A DNA stretch of 64,000 nucleotides from the NCBI RefSeq assembly GCF_042660205.1, contig NZ_JBHSTQ010000004.1, positions 205,303 through 269,302 on the forward strand, read 5' to 3'. Each line of letters starts with the position of its first letter. Within the stretch, counting starts at the first letter, position 1. The notes beneath the pieces were generated by a model. It made no database searches, was not told where the DNA came from, and worked only from the letters and a program-made list of their open reading frames with translations. Made by a program: the position numbers and the translations under genes. Source of the DNA: Sporolactobacillus kofuensis. Lineage in GTDB: Bacteria > Bacillota > Bacilli > Bacillales > Sporolactobacillaceae. Shown here piece by piece: positions 17,758 to 26,691 of the stretch.

Positions 17758-19680
17758 ATGAAAGTGACGGACCTGTTAACGGCAGCGACCGTTAATTTGG
17801 ATTTGAAAAGCAACACAAAAAAAGATGTATTAGATGAGTTAGCAGCAACACTAGATAAAGCTGGTAAACTGAATGATCTTGCCGGCTACCGAGCTGCAAT
17901 TGATAAGCGTGAAGGGCAAAGTACAACCGGGATCGGTGATGGGGTTGCAATCCCGCACTCAAAGACATCCGCTGTAAAAGAAGCCGCTATTGCTTTCGGA
18001 CGTTCAAAAGAGGGCGTTGACTTCCAGTCTCTAGACGGACAACCGGCACATCTCTTTTTTATGATTGCAGCAGAAGATGGGGCAAATGCGACACACCTTG
18101 AAGCATTATCAACACTTTCAACATTCTTGATTAACCCTGATTTTCGTGAGAAGTTAATGAGCGCAGAAACTGCTGACGAAATCGTGGCTTTGTTTGACGA
18201 ACAGGAAGAAACAAGCAAGAATGTGGCCGCTGAAGAAGAGAAGCAAGCTGCTGAAAATGAAGATGGCTATCAGATCCTAGCAGTGACAGGCTGCCCAACT
18301 GGGATTGCGCACACCTATATGGCAGCCGATGCATTGAAGCAAAAGGCAAAAGAAATGGGTGTATCCATCAAGGTACAGACAAACGGATCGACAGGAATAA
18401 AGAACAAGTTGCAACCGAATGAGATTGCCAAGGCAAAAGGTGTTATTGTTGCTGCAAGTATTAACATCGATGTGGAACCATTTAAAGGAAAGCCGCTTGT
18501 GCAGGCACCTGTAACAGATGGTATTCGTAAACCTGAAGAACTGATTAATCAAGTACTCGATGGTAAGGCACCGGTTTACCAAGGCGATGGCGGTGCATCC
18601 AAGGCAACTGAGGAAGCATCAGAATCAAGCGGTAAGAAATTAAATATCTATAAGAACTTGATGAATGGTGTTACGTACATGCTGCCATTTGTTGTTGGTG
18701 GCGGGATACTCATTGCCATATCTTTTATGATCGCCTCACTGATGCATATTGACCTTAGACCGATCACTGATGTCAGCGAAGTGCACAACTTCGCCAGCTT
18801 ACTTAGCTATATCGGAAGCGCAAATGCAATGTACCTAATGATCCCGATTCTCGCTGGATTTATCGCGATGAGTATTGCTGATCGTCCAGGTCTTGCACCA
18901 GGTATGGTTGGTGGATTGATGGCATTGACAAGTAATGCGGGCTTCCTTGGTGGTTTGATTGCCGGCTTTCTTGCAGGTTATACTGTCGAATTCCTTAAAT
19001 GGGCATTTCGAAAATGGCCGCAATCTCTGGACGGACTGAAGCCAGTTCTGATTTTCCCATTGTTCGGTATTTTTATTACGGGCGGATTAATGTTTTTAAT
19101 TAACCAGCCGATCAGTATCTTTGTAGAGGCAATGACCCATTGGCTTAACAGTATGGGCACCGGAAATCTTGTGCTGCTTGGCTTGATACTCGGCGGTATG
19201 ATGGGGATTGATCTTGGTGGGCCGTTTAATAAAATAGCATTTACATTTGGTATTGCGATGATTAGCGCCGGCAATTTTTATCCACAAGCTGCTGTTATGG
19301 CAGGTGGTATGGTGCCTCCGCTTGGTATGGCTTTAGCGACAACGCTATTTGCACATAAATTTAATCGTGCGCAACGCGATGCCGGAAAAGTTGCCTATGT
19401 ACTTGGTGCGGCCTTCATTTCTGAAGGTGCGATTCCTTTTGGTGCAGCCGATCCATTACGTGTTTGTGTCTCAACGACGATTGGTTCTGCACTTGCAGGT
19501 GGGCTTTCCCTATTGTTTGGTATTGGCCTTCGTCCACCGCATGGCGGTATCTTTGTTATCCCACTCGTGAGCAACGGAAGCCCGTTTCTTTACGCGCTGG
19601 CGATCGCAATCGGAACAGTTGTAACGGCAATTCTCTACGGTATCTGGAAGAAGCCGCTTGAGGAACAAAAGAACGTCTAA
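17758..19680 (+). CDS. fruA: PTS fructose permease, IIABC
   Basis: A 640-residue fructose transporter that imports fructose as fructose 1-phosphate. It has three domains in the order IIA (about 1-150, phospho-His67 in VAIPHSKT), IIB (about 170-265, phospho-Cys179 in VTGCPTGIAHTY) and IIC (about 290-640, nine or ten membrane helices, GGGILIAISF). An acidic linker joins IIA and IIB. I prefer the ATG at 17758 (MKVTDLL) to the ATG at 17746; AGAGGATGGG then serves as ribosome site and the N-terminus matches FruA proteins. Works with FruK upstream and receives phosphate through PtsI downstream and an HPr encoded elsewhere. Confidence 0.95.
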   Translation: MKVTDLLTAATVNLDLKSNTKKDVLDELAATLDKAGKLNDLAGYRAAIDKREGQSTTGIGDGVAIPHSKTSAVKEAAIAFGRSKEGVDFQSLDGQPAHLFFMIAAEDGANATHLEALSTLSTFLINPDFREKLMSAETADEIVALFDEQEETSKNVAAEEEKQAAENEDGYQILAVTGCPTGIAHTYMAADALKQKAKEMGVSIKVQTNGSTGIKNKLQPNEIAKAKGVIVAASINIDVEPFKGKPLVQAPVTDGIRKPEELINQVLDGKAPVYQGDGGASKATEEASESSGKKLNIYKNLMNGVTYMLPFVVGGGILIAISFMIASLMHIDLRPITDVSEVHNFASLLSYIGSANAMYLMIPILAGFIAMSIADRPGLAPGMVGGLMALTSNAGFLGGLIAGFLAGYTVEFLKWAFRKWPQSLDGLKPVLIFPLFGIFITGGLMFLINQPISIFVEAMTHWLNSMGTGNLVLLGLILGGMMGIDLGGPFNKIAFTFGIAMISAGNFYPQAAVMAGGMVPPLGMALATTLFAHKFNRAQRDAGKVAYVLGAAFISEGAIPFGAADPLRVCVSTTIGSALAGGLSLLFGIGLRPPHGGIFVIPLVSNGSPFLYALAIAIGTVVTAILYGIWKKPLEEQKNV

Positions 19681-19745
19681 TTTAGTGACAAGTTTGTCTG
19701 AATAACAACATTTAGTGACAAATGGACTGAAATGGTTGTAGTCGC

Positions 19746-19774
19746 TTTCAATTTAAAATGGCTCTTGATATAAT
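19746..19774 (+). promoter_or_regulatory. ptsI: Probable ptsI promoter
   Basis: TTTCAA - 17 bases - TATAAT. The first element is weak, the second is perfect. The resulting leader is about 160 bases. Confidence 0.5.
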
Positions 19775-19820
19775 AATAACTGTTACGTTTTACTGATGAG
19801 GACACAGCTGGTAAATTGAA

Positions 19821-19911
19821 TCGATGTGATTGATCACATCGGTTTGAATTCTTGTGAGTTGCTGAAAAAGTGAAAGTTATGGAGCGTTTCTAGGAATCGC
19901 TCAACTTTTTA
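19821..19911 (+). promoter_or_regulatory. ptsI: ptsI leader hairpins, possible attenuator
   Basis: The first hairpin is CGATGTGA-TTGA-TCACATCG (19822-19841). The second, AAAGTT..GAGCG/CGCTC-AACTTT (19873-19908), ends in CTTTTTAT, giving it the form of an intrinsic terminator just before the ptsI ribosome site. Confidence 0.45.
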
Positions 19912-19939
19912 TATCTGAAGGGTTAGGTGAACGATTATT

Positions 19940-21658
19940 ATGTCTGAAAAGATTACAGGTATTGCTGCTTCTGCAGGTATTGCTATTGCAAAGACTTTTA
20001 TTTTGAAAAACCCGGATCTTTCATTTGAAAGAAGTACGGTTAGCGACAAAGAAGCAGAAAAGAAGAAACTGAATGATGCACTTGAAATTTCGAAAAAGGA
20101 ATTAACAAGCATCAAAGAAACCGCCGAACGGGAACTTGGAAAAGACAAGGCTGAAGTATTTGCCGCACATCTGATGTTCCTGAGCGATCCGGAATTTGTC
20201 GGACAGATATCATCAAAGATTGACGATGAAAGCCTAAGTGCAGAATCCGCACTTGATGATGTGTCCAGTTTCTTTATCCAAATGTTTGAGAGCATGAAAG
20301 ATAATGAATACATGAGGGAACGGGCAGCAGACGTCCGTGATGTGTCCAAGCGTCTTCTTGCGCATATCCTAGGTGTTTCATTTACATCTCCAGCAAGCAT
20401 TACTGAGGAAACAGTTATTATTGCCGAAGATCTAACGCCTTCAGATACGGCTCAGTTAAACCGTAAGTATGTCAAAGGCTTTGCAACGGATATCGGAGGT
20501 CGTACATCTCACTCTGCGATCATGTCCCGTTCTATGGAGATTCCTGCTGTTGTTGGTACAAAGACAGTTATGGAGCAGGCAAAAGAAGGACAACTTGCAA
20601 TCATTGATGGCTTAAGTGGTGAAGTGATTCTTGATCCAACTGAAGAAGAAGTAAACGAATATAAAGCAAAACAAGCTGCTTATAAAGAACAACAAGAAGA
20701 ATGGAAAAAGCTTGTTCATGAAACAACGAAGACCAAAGATGATGCGCACGTGATTCTTGGTGCCAACATTGGAAATCCTGGCGACGTTACCGGTGTGGTA
20801 AATAACGGTGGTGAAGCAGTTGGCCTTTACCGTACAGAATTCTTGTACATGGGTCGTGACAAGCTACCAACGGAAGATGAACAATTCGATGCTTATAAAG
20901 AAGTACTTGTGAAGATGGAGAATAAGCCGGTTGTTATTCGTACTTTGGATATCGGTGGCGATAAGAAACTCTCCTATCTGCCTCTTCCAGAAGAAATGAA
21001 CCCATTCCTTGGTTTCCGTGCAATTCGTCTCTGCTTGGAGCGTCAGGATATTTTCCGCACACAGTTGCGCGCACTGCTCAGAGCAAGTGCATACGGAAAA
21101 TTGCGGATCATGTTCCCAATGATCGCAACGATCGATGAATTCCGTCAGGCGAAAGCAATTCTTCTTGAAGAACAAGAAAAGTTGGTTGCTGCTGGAACGA
21201 AGGTTTCCGATGATCTACAGGTTGGTATGATGATGGAAATTCCAGCTGCTGCAGTACTGGCTGATCGTTTTGCTAAAGAAGCGGACTTCTTCAGTATCGG
21301 AACTAATGACCTGATTCAGTATACGATGGCTGCTGATCGCATGAATCAACATGTTTCGTATCTGTATCAACCATGTAACCCGTCCATTCTTCGCTTGGTC
21401 AGCAACATTATTGATGCTGCGCATAAAGAAGGCCATTGGGCAGGTATGTGCGGTGAAATGGCCGGTGACGCCACAGCAATTCCACTGCTTCTCGCACTTG
21501 GCCTAGACGAATTCAGCATGAGTGCAACATCTATTCTGCCAGCAAGAAGCCAATTGCTGAAATTGTCCAAGGAAGATTTGGCAAAACACAAAGAAGCATT
21601 CCTCAACCTCGATACGGCTGAAGAAGTGCTGGACTACGTGAAAACGAAAATGATCTGA
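19940..21658 (+). CDS. ptsI: PTS enzyme I (phosphoenolpyruvate-protein phosphotransferase)
   Basis: A 572-residue cytoplasmic enzyme that takes phosphate from PEP and hands it to HPr, feeding all sugar PTS permeases. The HPr-binding N-domain is followed by the phospho-His domain with His191 in GGRTSHSAIMSRSMEIPAVVG. The C-terminal PEP-binding TIM barrel has MEIPAAAVLADRFAKEADFFSIGTNDL and the catalytic Cys in AGMCGEMAGD. Length equals that of other Firmicute enzymes. AGGTGA precedes the ATG. In Bacilli ptsI normally follows ptsH directly; here it follows fruA with its own promoter and leader, and no ptsH is in the window. Confidence 0.97.
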   Translation: MSEKITGIAASAGIAIAKTFILKNPDLSFERSTVSDKEAEKKKLNDALEISKKELTSIKETAERELGKDKAEVFAAHLMFLSDPEFVGQISSKIDDESLSAESALDDVSSFFIQMFESMKDNEYMRERAADVRDVSKRLLAHILGVSFTSPASITEETVIIAEDLTPSDTAQLNRKYVKGFATDIGGRTSHSAIMSRSMEIPAVVGTKTVMEQAKEGQLAIIDGLSGEVILDPTEEEVNEYKAKQAAYKEQQEEWKKLVHETTKTKDDAHVILGANIGNPGDVTGVVNNGGEAVGLYRTEFLYMGRDKLPTEDEQFDAYKEVLVKMENKPVVIRTLDIGGDKKLSYLPLPEEMNPFLGFRAIRLCLERQDIFRTQLRALLRASAYGKLRIMFPMIATIDEFRQAKAILLEEQEKLVAAGTKVSDDLQVGMMMEIPAAAVLADRFAKEADFFSIGTNDLIQYTMAADRMNQHVSYLYQPCNPSILRLVSNIIDAAHKEGHWAGMCGEMAGDATAIPLLLALGLDEFSMSATSILPARSQLLKLSKEDLAKHKEAFLNLDTAEEVLDYVKTKMI

Positions 21659-21670
21659 CAAGCTATTAAG

Positions 21671-21716
21671 AAACCGGACAGGTGCTTCTCATGAGGTACC
21701 TGTCCGGTTTTTTATT
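21671..21716 (+). terminator. Terminator after ptsI
   Basis: AAACCGGACAGGT/ACCTGTCCGGTTT stem followed by TTTTTAT. Confidence 0.92.
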
Positions 21717-21763
21717 TACAGATAAGCGGGCATGCTGCTTAATACGTGCTTATTGGTTATTCG

Positions 21764-21838
21764 ACAGTGGCAAGCGGGCAATCGAAGCATAAATAGGCAG
21801 CAAAATAAGGACTGGGCGGTTTTTGCCCAGTCCTTATT
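21764..21838 (+). repeat. Oriented intergenic repeat, copy D (3' fragment)
   Basis: Only the last third is present: GGCAAGCGGGCAATCGAAGCAT, then a 15-bp arm hairpin AATAAGGACTGGGC/GCCCAGTCCTTATT. It acts as a second terminator behind ptsI. Confidence 0.75.
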
Positions 21839-21897
21839 ATTGTTGGCGATCGTGCATGCGAGTTAACTAAAATTTTACGTCCTAACTATTAAAATGA

Positions 21898-22029
21898 ATG
21901 ATAAAATTTTTAAAAAAAGTGATCGATATATTTTTGAAAACGATCGATAAAATTTTGAAAGTGATCGATATATTTTTCAAACTGACTGATAAATTGCTCA
22001 ATCTGATTGATAAACGCTGTAAATACTGA
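21898..22029 (+). CDS. Possible 43-residue amphipathic heptad-repeat peptide
   Basis: ATG at 21898 opens 43 codons ending TGA. After MIKFLKK come five consecutive heptads: VIDIFLK, TIDKILK, VIDIFFK, LTDKLLN and LIDKRCK, then Tyr and stop. The DNA shows the same exact 21-base period (GATAAA/GATATA cores at 21925, 21946, 21967, 21988, 22009). Asp and Lys four residues apart in each heptad would form one polar face, the rest being Ile/Leu/Phe/Val. It resembles in style a membrane-active or toxin-type peptide, but I see no ribosome site upstream and no promoter. It ends 23 bases before the stop of the convergent PBP gene. The repeat may instead be a DNA-level signal. Confidence 0.35.
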   Translation: MIKFLKKVIDIFLKTIDKILKVIDIFFKLTDKLLNLIDKRCKY

Positions 22030-22051
22030 GAACCTTTCAATCCTGATCTAG

Positions 22052-24070
22052 TTACGGCTTCAACACGTCTTCAAACACTTTTTTTACTTTCGGAGTCACA
22101 TAGTGGCTTCCACCATGTTTTTGCGTGTTCTCGACAACCATCGTGACCATTAACTTCGGATCATTGGTATTGTAAGCGACAAACCATCCGTTTTCACGAC
22201 CTGATTTTCCTTGCTTCTCTTTAAATTCTGGTGTGCCTGTTTTTCCGGCCAATGTAAGTCCGGCTATTTTCGCATCATGTGCGGTTCCCGCAGGATTATT
22301 GATGACTTGGATCAGATCTTTATTGATTAACTGCGCCGTTGCTTTTGACATGACGTTCTTTTTCCAGAAAGTAGGTGGATCATTCGTCTTAATTAGTCTC
22401 GGCTTAATCATACTGCCGTCATTAACAAACGCCGAATAGATTAACGACAAGTGTAGCGGATTAACAGTGACTTGCCCCTGACCATATCCAGAATTGGCCA
22501 ACAGCGTCTGGGTATTCAATTGGCCATCATTTGAGATTGTCGATTTGTGCATAGGGTATTGAATAGGTAATGATTCACCAAACCCAAATTTTTTTGCATC
22601 ACTGGCAAAGGTTGCTCCACCGATCTTAAGCGCAGCCTGGGCAAAATAAATATTGTCTGATTTAAACAGTGCGGTTTCCAGATTCACTTTCGGATCATGG
22701 TTAAGACGGGTCACAGAGTAATTGCCCCAAGATTTATTTGCTTGCCATTTTGTCCCGTTGATCGCTACCGTTTGATTGGGATTTATGGATTTGTGCGTTA
22801 ATGCAATCGCTGCAGTCAAAGCTTTAAATGTAGAACCTGGAGCAGTTGCCGCGGTAAAACGATTCATCAATGGTTGTTTTGGATTGTCACTTAATTTTTG
22901 ATAAGCACTGGAGGACATACCGAGAACAAAGTCATTTGGGTTGAAAGATGGAGCGCTGACAAGCCCAAGTATGTCACCGTTTCTTGGATCGATAGCAACC
23001 CCGGTCCCAGCGTCTTTCTTAAGTTGACGATACAGTGCATCTTGAACATTTCGATCAATGGTAAGCTGGATCGTTTGCCCATTAATCGGTTGTTTCTTGG
23101 CGATCGTCCCAACTTCGGCACCTGTGGAGTCTAGCAGTACAATTGAGGCACCATCCTGTTGGCGGAGCTGTTTTTCAAACAGCAATTCAAGCCCTGTTTT
23201 ACCAATAACAGAGTTGGCGTTATAGCCGTCATTCGGATGCTTTTTGAGCAGTTCGGCGGTCATTTTCCCAACATACCCAATGAGATGTGCACTGGCATTC
23301 TTATCCGGATATACTCTGCTGTTGACATCGGTTTTTACAACGCCAGGGAGTTGCGTTACTTTTTTAATCATAGCCGTTTTTGTGGCGTCAATGGTTGTAA
23401 TGGGAACAAGGCTATCGACTTTGACCCAGGAAGCGGCCAGTGCGGTGTCAATTTGCTCTTTGCTCGTGCCTAACAAGTGTGTGAGTTTATCAATGGTTTT
23501 TGCTTTTTCATTGTCCGTGCCCATTTTTCCTGGAATGAGATCGATGCGCGCGGCTGTTCCATTGATTGCCAATGGTTTATTGTTTCGATCGACAATCTCA
23601 CCTCGCGTGCTTGGCAGCGTGTCAACGCGAATCTTAGAGGTCGTGGTCATTCCTGGCAGAATCAGATTGGGTTTCCAATTCACGTACCAATTCTCTTTGT
23701 CCTTTCTTTTCTCTTTTTTCAGTGTAATGTTCTGGGAAAACTTTACGGGTCCTGCTACGGTTGCCAGCTCTGCTTTCATATGAACAGTGCCGCTGTTCTT
23801 CTTTCCATCGGATAGGGATGCAGTAATGCGTTTAGCCTCAATGCCCTCATAAATACGTTGATAGCGGGCAATAAAATCAGCTTTGCTCACATTTTTTTGG
23901 GCACTTTTAGAGAGAAGACTATACATTTTTGAAAAGTTCTGTTTTTGCCATGCATGTACGTAGTCTTCCATACGCTCTTTGGCTGTTGGTTGGTGGTTCC
24001 CACACGCGGTTAATACAATTATTGCAGCAAGGAAAAGTGTAGAGAGAAGAGAGAGCTTTCGTAATTTCAT
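22052..24070 (-). CDS. pbpC: Class B penicillin-binding protein, MecA_N type lipoprotein (PBP3/PbpC-like)
   Basis: A 672-residue transpeptidase that cross-links peptidoglycan outside the membrane. The start ATG at 24070 gives a lipoprotein signal ending LTAC, with GGAGGTG upstream. Then come an NTF2-like MecA_N domain (about 30-150), a dimerisation domain (DRNNKPLAINGTAARIDLIPG), and the transpeptidase domain with SxxK in APGSTFKALT, SGYGQGQV in the second-motif position and KTGTPEF. The architecture equals B. subtilis PbpC and the resistance PBP2a of staphylococci, so low beta-lactam affinity is possible but not shown. Confidence 0.92.
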   Translation of the reverse strand: MKLRKLSLLSTLFLAAIIVLTACGNHQPTAKERMEDYVHAWQKQNFSKMYSLLSKSAQKNVSKADFIARYQRIYEGIEAKRITASLSDGKKNSGTVHMKAELATVAGPVKFSQNITLKKEKRKDKENWYVNWKPNLILPGMTTTSKIRVDTLPSTRGEIVDRNNKPLAINGTAARIDLIPGKMGTDNEKAKTIDKLTHLLGTSKEQIDTALAASWVKVDSLVPITTIDATKTAMIKKVTQLPGVVKTDVNSRVYPDKNASAHLIGYVGKMTAELLKKHPNDGYNANSVIGKTGLELLFEKQLRQQDGASIVLLDSTGAEVGTIAKKQPINGQTIQLTIDRNVQDALYRQLKKDAGTGVAIDPRNGDILGLVSAPSFNPNDFVLGMSSSAYQKLSDNPKQPLMNRFTAATAPGSTFKALTAAIALTHKSINPNQTVAINGTKWQANKSWGNYSVTRLNHDPKVNLETALFKSDNIYFAQAALKIGGATFASDAKKFGFGESLPIQYPMHKSTISNDGQLNTQTLLANSGYGQGQVTVNPLHLSLIYSAFVNDGSMIKPRLIKTNDPPTFWKKNVMSKATAQLINKDLIQVINNPAGTAHDAKIAGLTLAGKTGTPEFKEKQGKSGRENGWFVAYNTNDPKLMVTMVVENTQKHGGSHYVTPKVKKVFEDVLKP

Positions 24071-24327
24071 ATTATTTATACACCTCCATAATATCCGGGA
24101 CATGCTCGATCATCACAAAATATATTCCAATACTCCAGGTTCCATGCAGAAGTCACAAATAATTACTTAGTCTTCATTATAAAGGATTTAGCATAGATCT
24201 GCCGAACCATGAGTGATTAAGCGAGTTAATTTTTTTAACGAGACCTTAGTTTGATAATATTTGTAAACCATGATGCCCAAAGTCTATTGAGCATGATAGT
24301 ATTGAAGGGGAACGAGAGGTGAACGTG

Positions 24328-25896
24328 GTGACGATGAAATTGGTTATTTTAGAGACGAGTGATGTGCATGGCAGCATCTTTCCGATTAGTTATGCGGATA
24401 ACGCGCCTAAGGATGTTGGCATGGGGAAAATTTCATCGCTTGTGCAGAAACAGCGGGCTGAAAATCCTTATACACTACTCATTGACAATGGCGATATGAT
24501 TCAGGGAACACCATTACTTTACTATTATTCGCGATTTGATACTAGACGTCCCAACCCAATGGCTGTGATCGCGAATCAACTGAATTATGACTGTGCCGTA
24601 TTTGGCAATCATGAATTCAATTTTGGTCGTGCGGTTTTGGATCATGCAGTCGCTTCCTCAAATTTCCCCTGGTTATCTGCGAATATTATCAACCAATCAA
24701 CCGGAAAACCCTATTTTGGTCAGCCATACATTGTTAAAACTTTTCCACAAGGGCTACGTGTTGCTGTTCTTGGCCTGACAACTAAATATGTGCCTAATTG
24801 GGAAAAAGCTGAGCATCTTAAAGGTATGCGCTTTGAGGATCCCGTGGAAACAGCAAATCATTGGGTTCCGTTGTTAAAAGATCAAGAACATGCAGATGTA
24901 GTTATTCTATCTTATCATGGGGGATTCGGCCGTGACCTTCAAACCGGACGACCGATTGAGGAACTTAAAGGGGAAAATCAAGCCTATCAAATTTGTCGAG
25001 ATGTGCCGGGTATTGATGTACTTTTAACCGGACACCAGCATCGACAAATCTCTGGACAGACCGTTAACGGCGTCATTGTTCTCCAACCAGGCTGCAATGG
25101 GACCTACTTGGGCAAGGTGACTCTGGAACTTGAGCACCAGCAGCGATGGACGATCACGAAGAAAACATCGGAACTTATTCCGGTAAGAGGGGTTGAAGCT
25201 GACCAAAAAGCTTTACAACGCGTAGAAGATTATGAGAAGGATGCGCAAGATTGGCTTGATCGACCACTCGGCAAGATCGAGGGTGATATGAGTATCCAAG
25301 ATCCGATGGAGGTGCGCACTCAAGATCACCCGCTAATTGAATTCATCAATCGCCTTCAAATGAAAGGTTCGGGCGCGGATATATCTTCGACCGCTCTATT
25401 TAACAACGAATCACCTGGGTTGCCCGAGAACGTCACGATGCGTGATATTGTCGCCAATTATATTTATCCGAACACACTACGCGTCTTGAGGATCACCGGA
25501 AAGGACATGAAAGAGGCGCTTGAACGTTCAGCCTCCTATTTTACAAGATATACCGGTGGCCCGATTAAAGTCAGTACGGACTTTACGAATCCAAAGCCGC
25601 AGCATTATAACTATGACATGTGGGAGGGAATTGAGTACATTATTGATATTTCACGTCCGGTGGGTAATCGTCTAGTAAAATTGGATTATCATGGGACCCC
25701 GGTTCTGCCGGACCATCCGTACGACGTAGTCATGAACAATTACAGGTCTGTCGGAGGTGGTGATTACACCATGTTTCGCAATAAGCCGGTAATTAAGGAT
25801 ATACCTATTGATGTGACCGAACTTATCGCGAACGAAATCCTTGAAAAGAAAGTCATTAAGGCCGAGGTCAATCACAACTGGAAATTGATTTACTAA
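24328..25896 (+). CDS. Metallophosphatase, 5'-nucleotidase / 2',3'-cyclic phosphodiesterase family
   Basis: About 522 residues with the two-domain nucleotidase layout. The N-terminal dinuclear metal domain has ETSDVHG, DNGDMIQGTP, GNHEFNFG, LSYHGGF and LLTGHQHR; the C-terminal substrate domain starts near residue 330 and includes NNYRSVGGGDY. There is no signal peptide or wall anchor, unlike most secreted members, so it probably acts in the cytoplasm as YunD does. The frame is open from GTG 24319; GAGAGGTG at 24314-24321 favours GTG 24328, with ATG 24334 as alternative. Exact substrate unknown. Confidence 0.85.
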   Translation: MTMKLVILETSDVHGSIFPISYADNAPKDVGMGKISSLVQKQRAENPYTLLIDNGDMIQGTPLLYYYSRFDTRRPNPMAVIANQLNYDCAVFGNHEFNFGRAVLDHAVASSNFPWLSANIINQSTGKPYFGQPYIVKTFPQGLRVAVLGLTTKYVPNWEKAEHLKGMRFEDPVETANHWVPLLKDQEHADVVILSYHGGFGRDLQTGRPIEELKGENQAYQICRDVPGIDVLLTGHQHRQISGQTVNGVIVLQPGCNGTYLGKVTLELEHQQRWTITKKTSELIPVRGVEADQKALQRVEDYEKDAQDWLDRPLGKIEGDMSIQDPMEVRTQDHPLIEFINRLQMKGSGADISSTALFNNESPGLPENVTMRDIVANYIYPNTLRVLRITGKDMKEALERSASYFTRYTGGPIKVSTDFTNPKPQHYNYDMWEGIEYIIDISRPVGNRLVKLDYHGTPVLPDHPYDVVMNNYRSVGGGDYTMFRNKPVIKDIPIDVTELIANEILEKKVIKAEVNHNWKLIY

Positions 25897-25948
25897 GAGT
25901 GATTGATCCAAGAGCCTAATAGAAACAGACAAGGATGTGCATCGCTTA

Positions 25949-26638
25949 ATGAAGCATATACTACATAATGATTGGGAAGAGCTTCTTCAACCGGAATTTG
26001 AAAAAGATTACTATCAGAAGCTGCGTCAATTTCTCAAAGAAGAGTATTCAACGAAGACGATTTATCCGGTTATGTATGATCTCTTTAATGCGTTAAACTA
26101 CACGCCTTACAAAAAGGTAAAGGTGGTGATCCTTGGCCAGGATCCATACCATGAACCAGGTCAGGCACATGGTCTCAGTTTTTCAGTCATGCCCGGTGTA
26201 CGGCAGCCACCATCGCTACAAAATATTTTTAAAGAATTGAAAGATGACTTAGGTTGTGAGATTCCGAACCACGGATGCCTCATTGAATGGGCCAGGCAAG
26301 GGGTGCTTTTGCTGAACACCGTACTTTCCGTTCGACGAGGTGCAGCAAATTCGCATAAAGGGATGGGCTGGGAACAGTTTACAGACGCCATAATTCAAGA
26401 TCTAAATGAGCGAGAGCAGCCGATCGTATTTATGCTGTGGGGGCGCCATGCGCAGGCAAAAGAAGCGTTAATTACCAACAAACAGCACTTCATTATAAAG
26501 TCTTCGCACCCGAGCCCTTTCTCGGCACGCTATGGATTCTTCGGAAGTCACCCTTTCTCAAGGGCAAACGCATATTTGAAGCAGGCTGGCGAAGAGCCGA
26601 TTAATTGGCAAGTTTCTTTGGAAGAGCCAAACCTTTAA
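25949..26638 (+). CDS. ung: Uracil-DNA glycosylase
   Basis: A 229-residue family 1 UDG that removes uracil from DNA. The catalytic water-activating motif GQDPYHEPGQAHGLSFSV contains Asp65; the His-loop HPSPFSARYGFFGSHPFSRAN follows near the C-terminus. The ATG at 25949 matches the N-terminus of B. subtilis Ung (MK-x-x-L-x-x-x-W) better than the in-frame GTG at 25937, and AAGGA lies at 25931-25935. It follows the metallophosphatase by about 50 bases and may be cotranscribed with it. Confidence 0.97.
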   Translation: MKHILHNDWEELLQPEFEKDYYQKLRQFLKEEYSTKTIYPVMYDLFNALNYTPYKKVKVVILGQDPYHEPGQAHGLSFSVMPGVRQPPSLQNIFKELKDDLGCEIPNHGCLIEWARQGVLLLNTVLSVRRGAANSHKGMGWEQFTDAIIQDLNEREQPIVFMLWGRHAQAKEALITNKQHFIIKSSHPSPFSARYGFFGSHPFSRANAYLKQAGEEPINWQVSLEEPNL

Positions 26639-26647
26639 TAGTAAAAG

Positions 26648-26680
26648 ACATCCCGCAGATTATGCGGGATGTTCTTTGTC
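26648..26680. terminator. Terminator shared by ung and ydbT-like gene
   Basis: ACATCCCGCA/TGCGGGATGT stem between the two convergent genes, followed by TTCTTT on the plus strand. Confidence 0.8.
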
Positions 26681-26691
26681 CGAAAAAAGAG

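Noticed and set aside
19681..19725. Direct repeat TTTAGTGACAA at 19681 and 19711 (30-base spacing)
   Set aside because: Only 11 bases match and the flanks diverge; too little to call an operator or repeat element, and not a CRISPR array because there are just two units.
23159..23815. Three overlapping plus-strand ORFs of 104 to 179 residues
   Set aside because: Shadows of the PBP gene; no ribosome sites and no domain.
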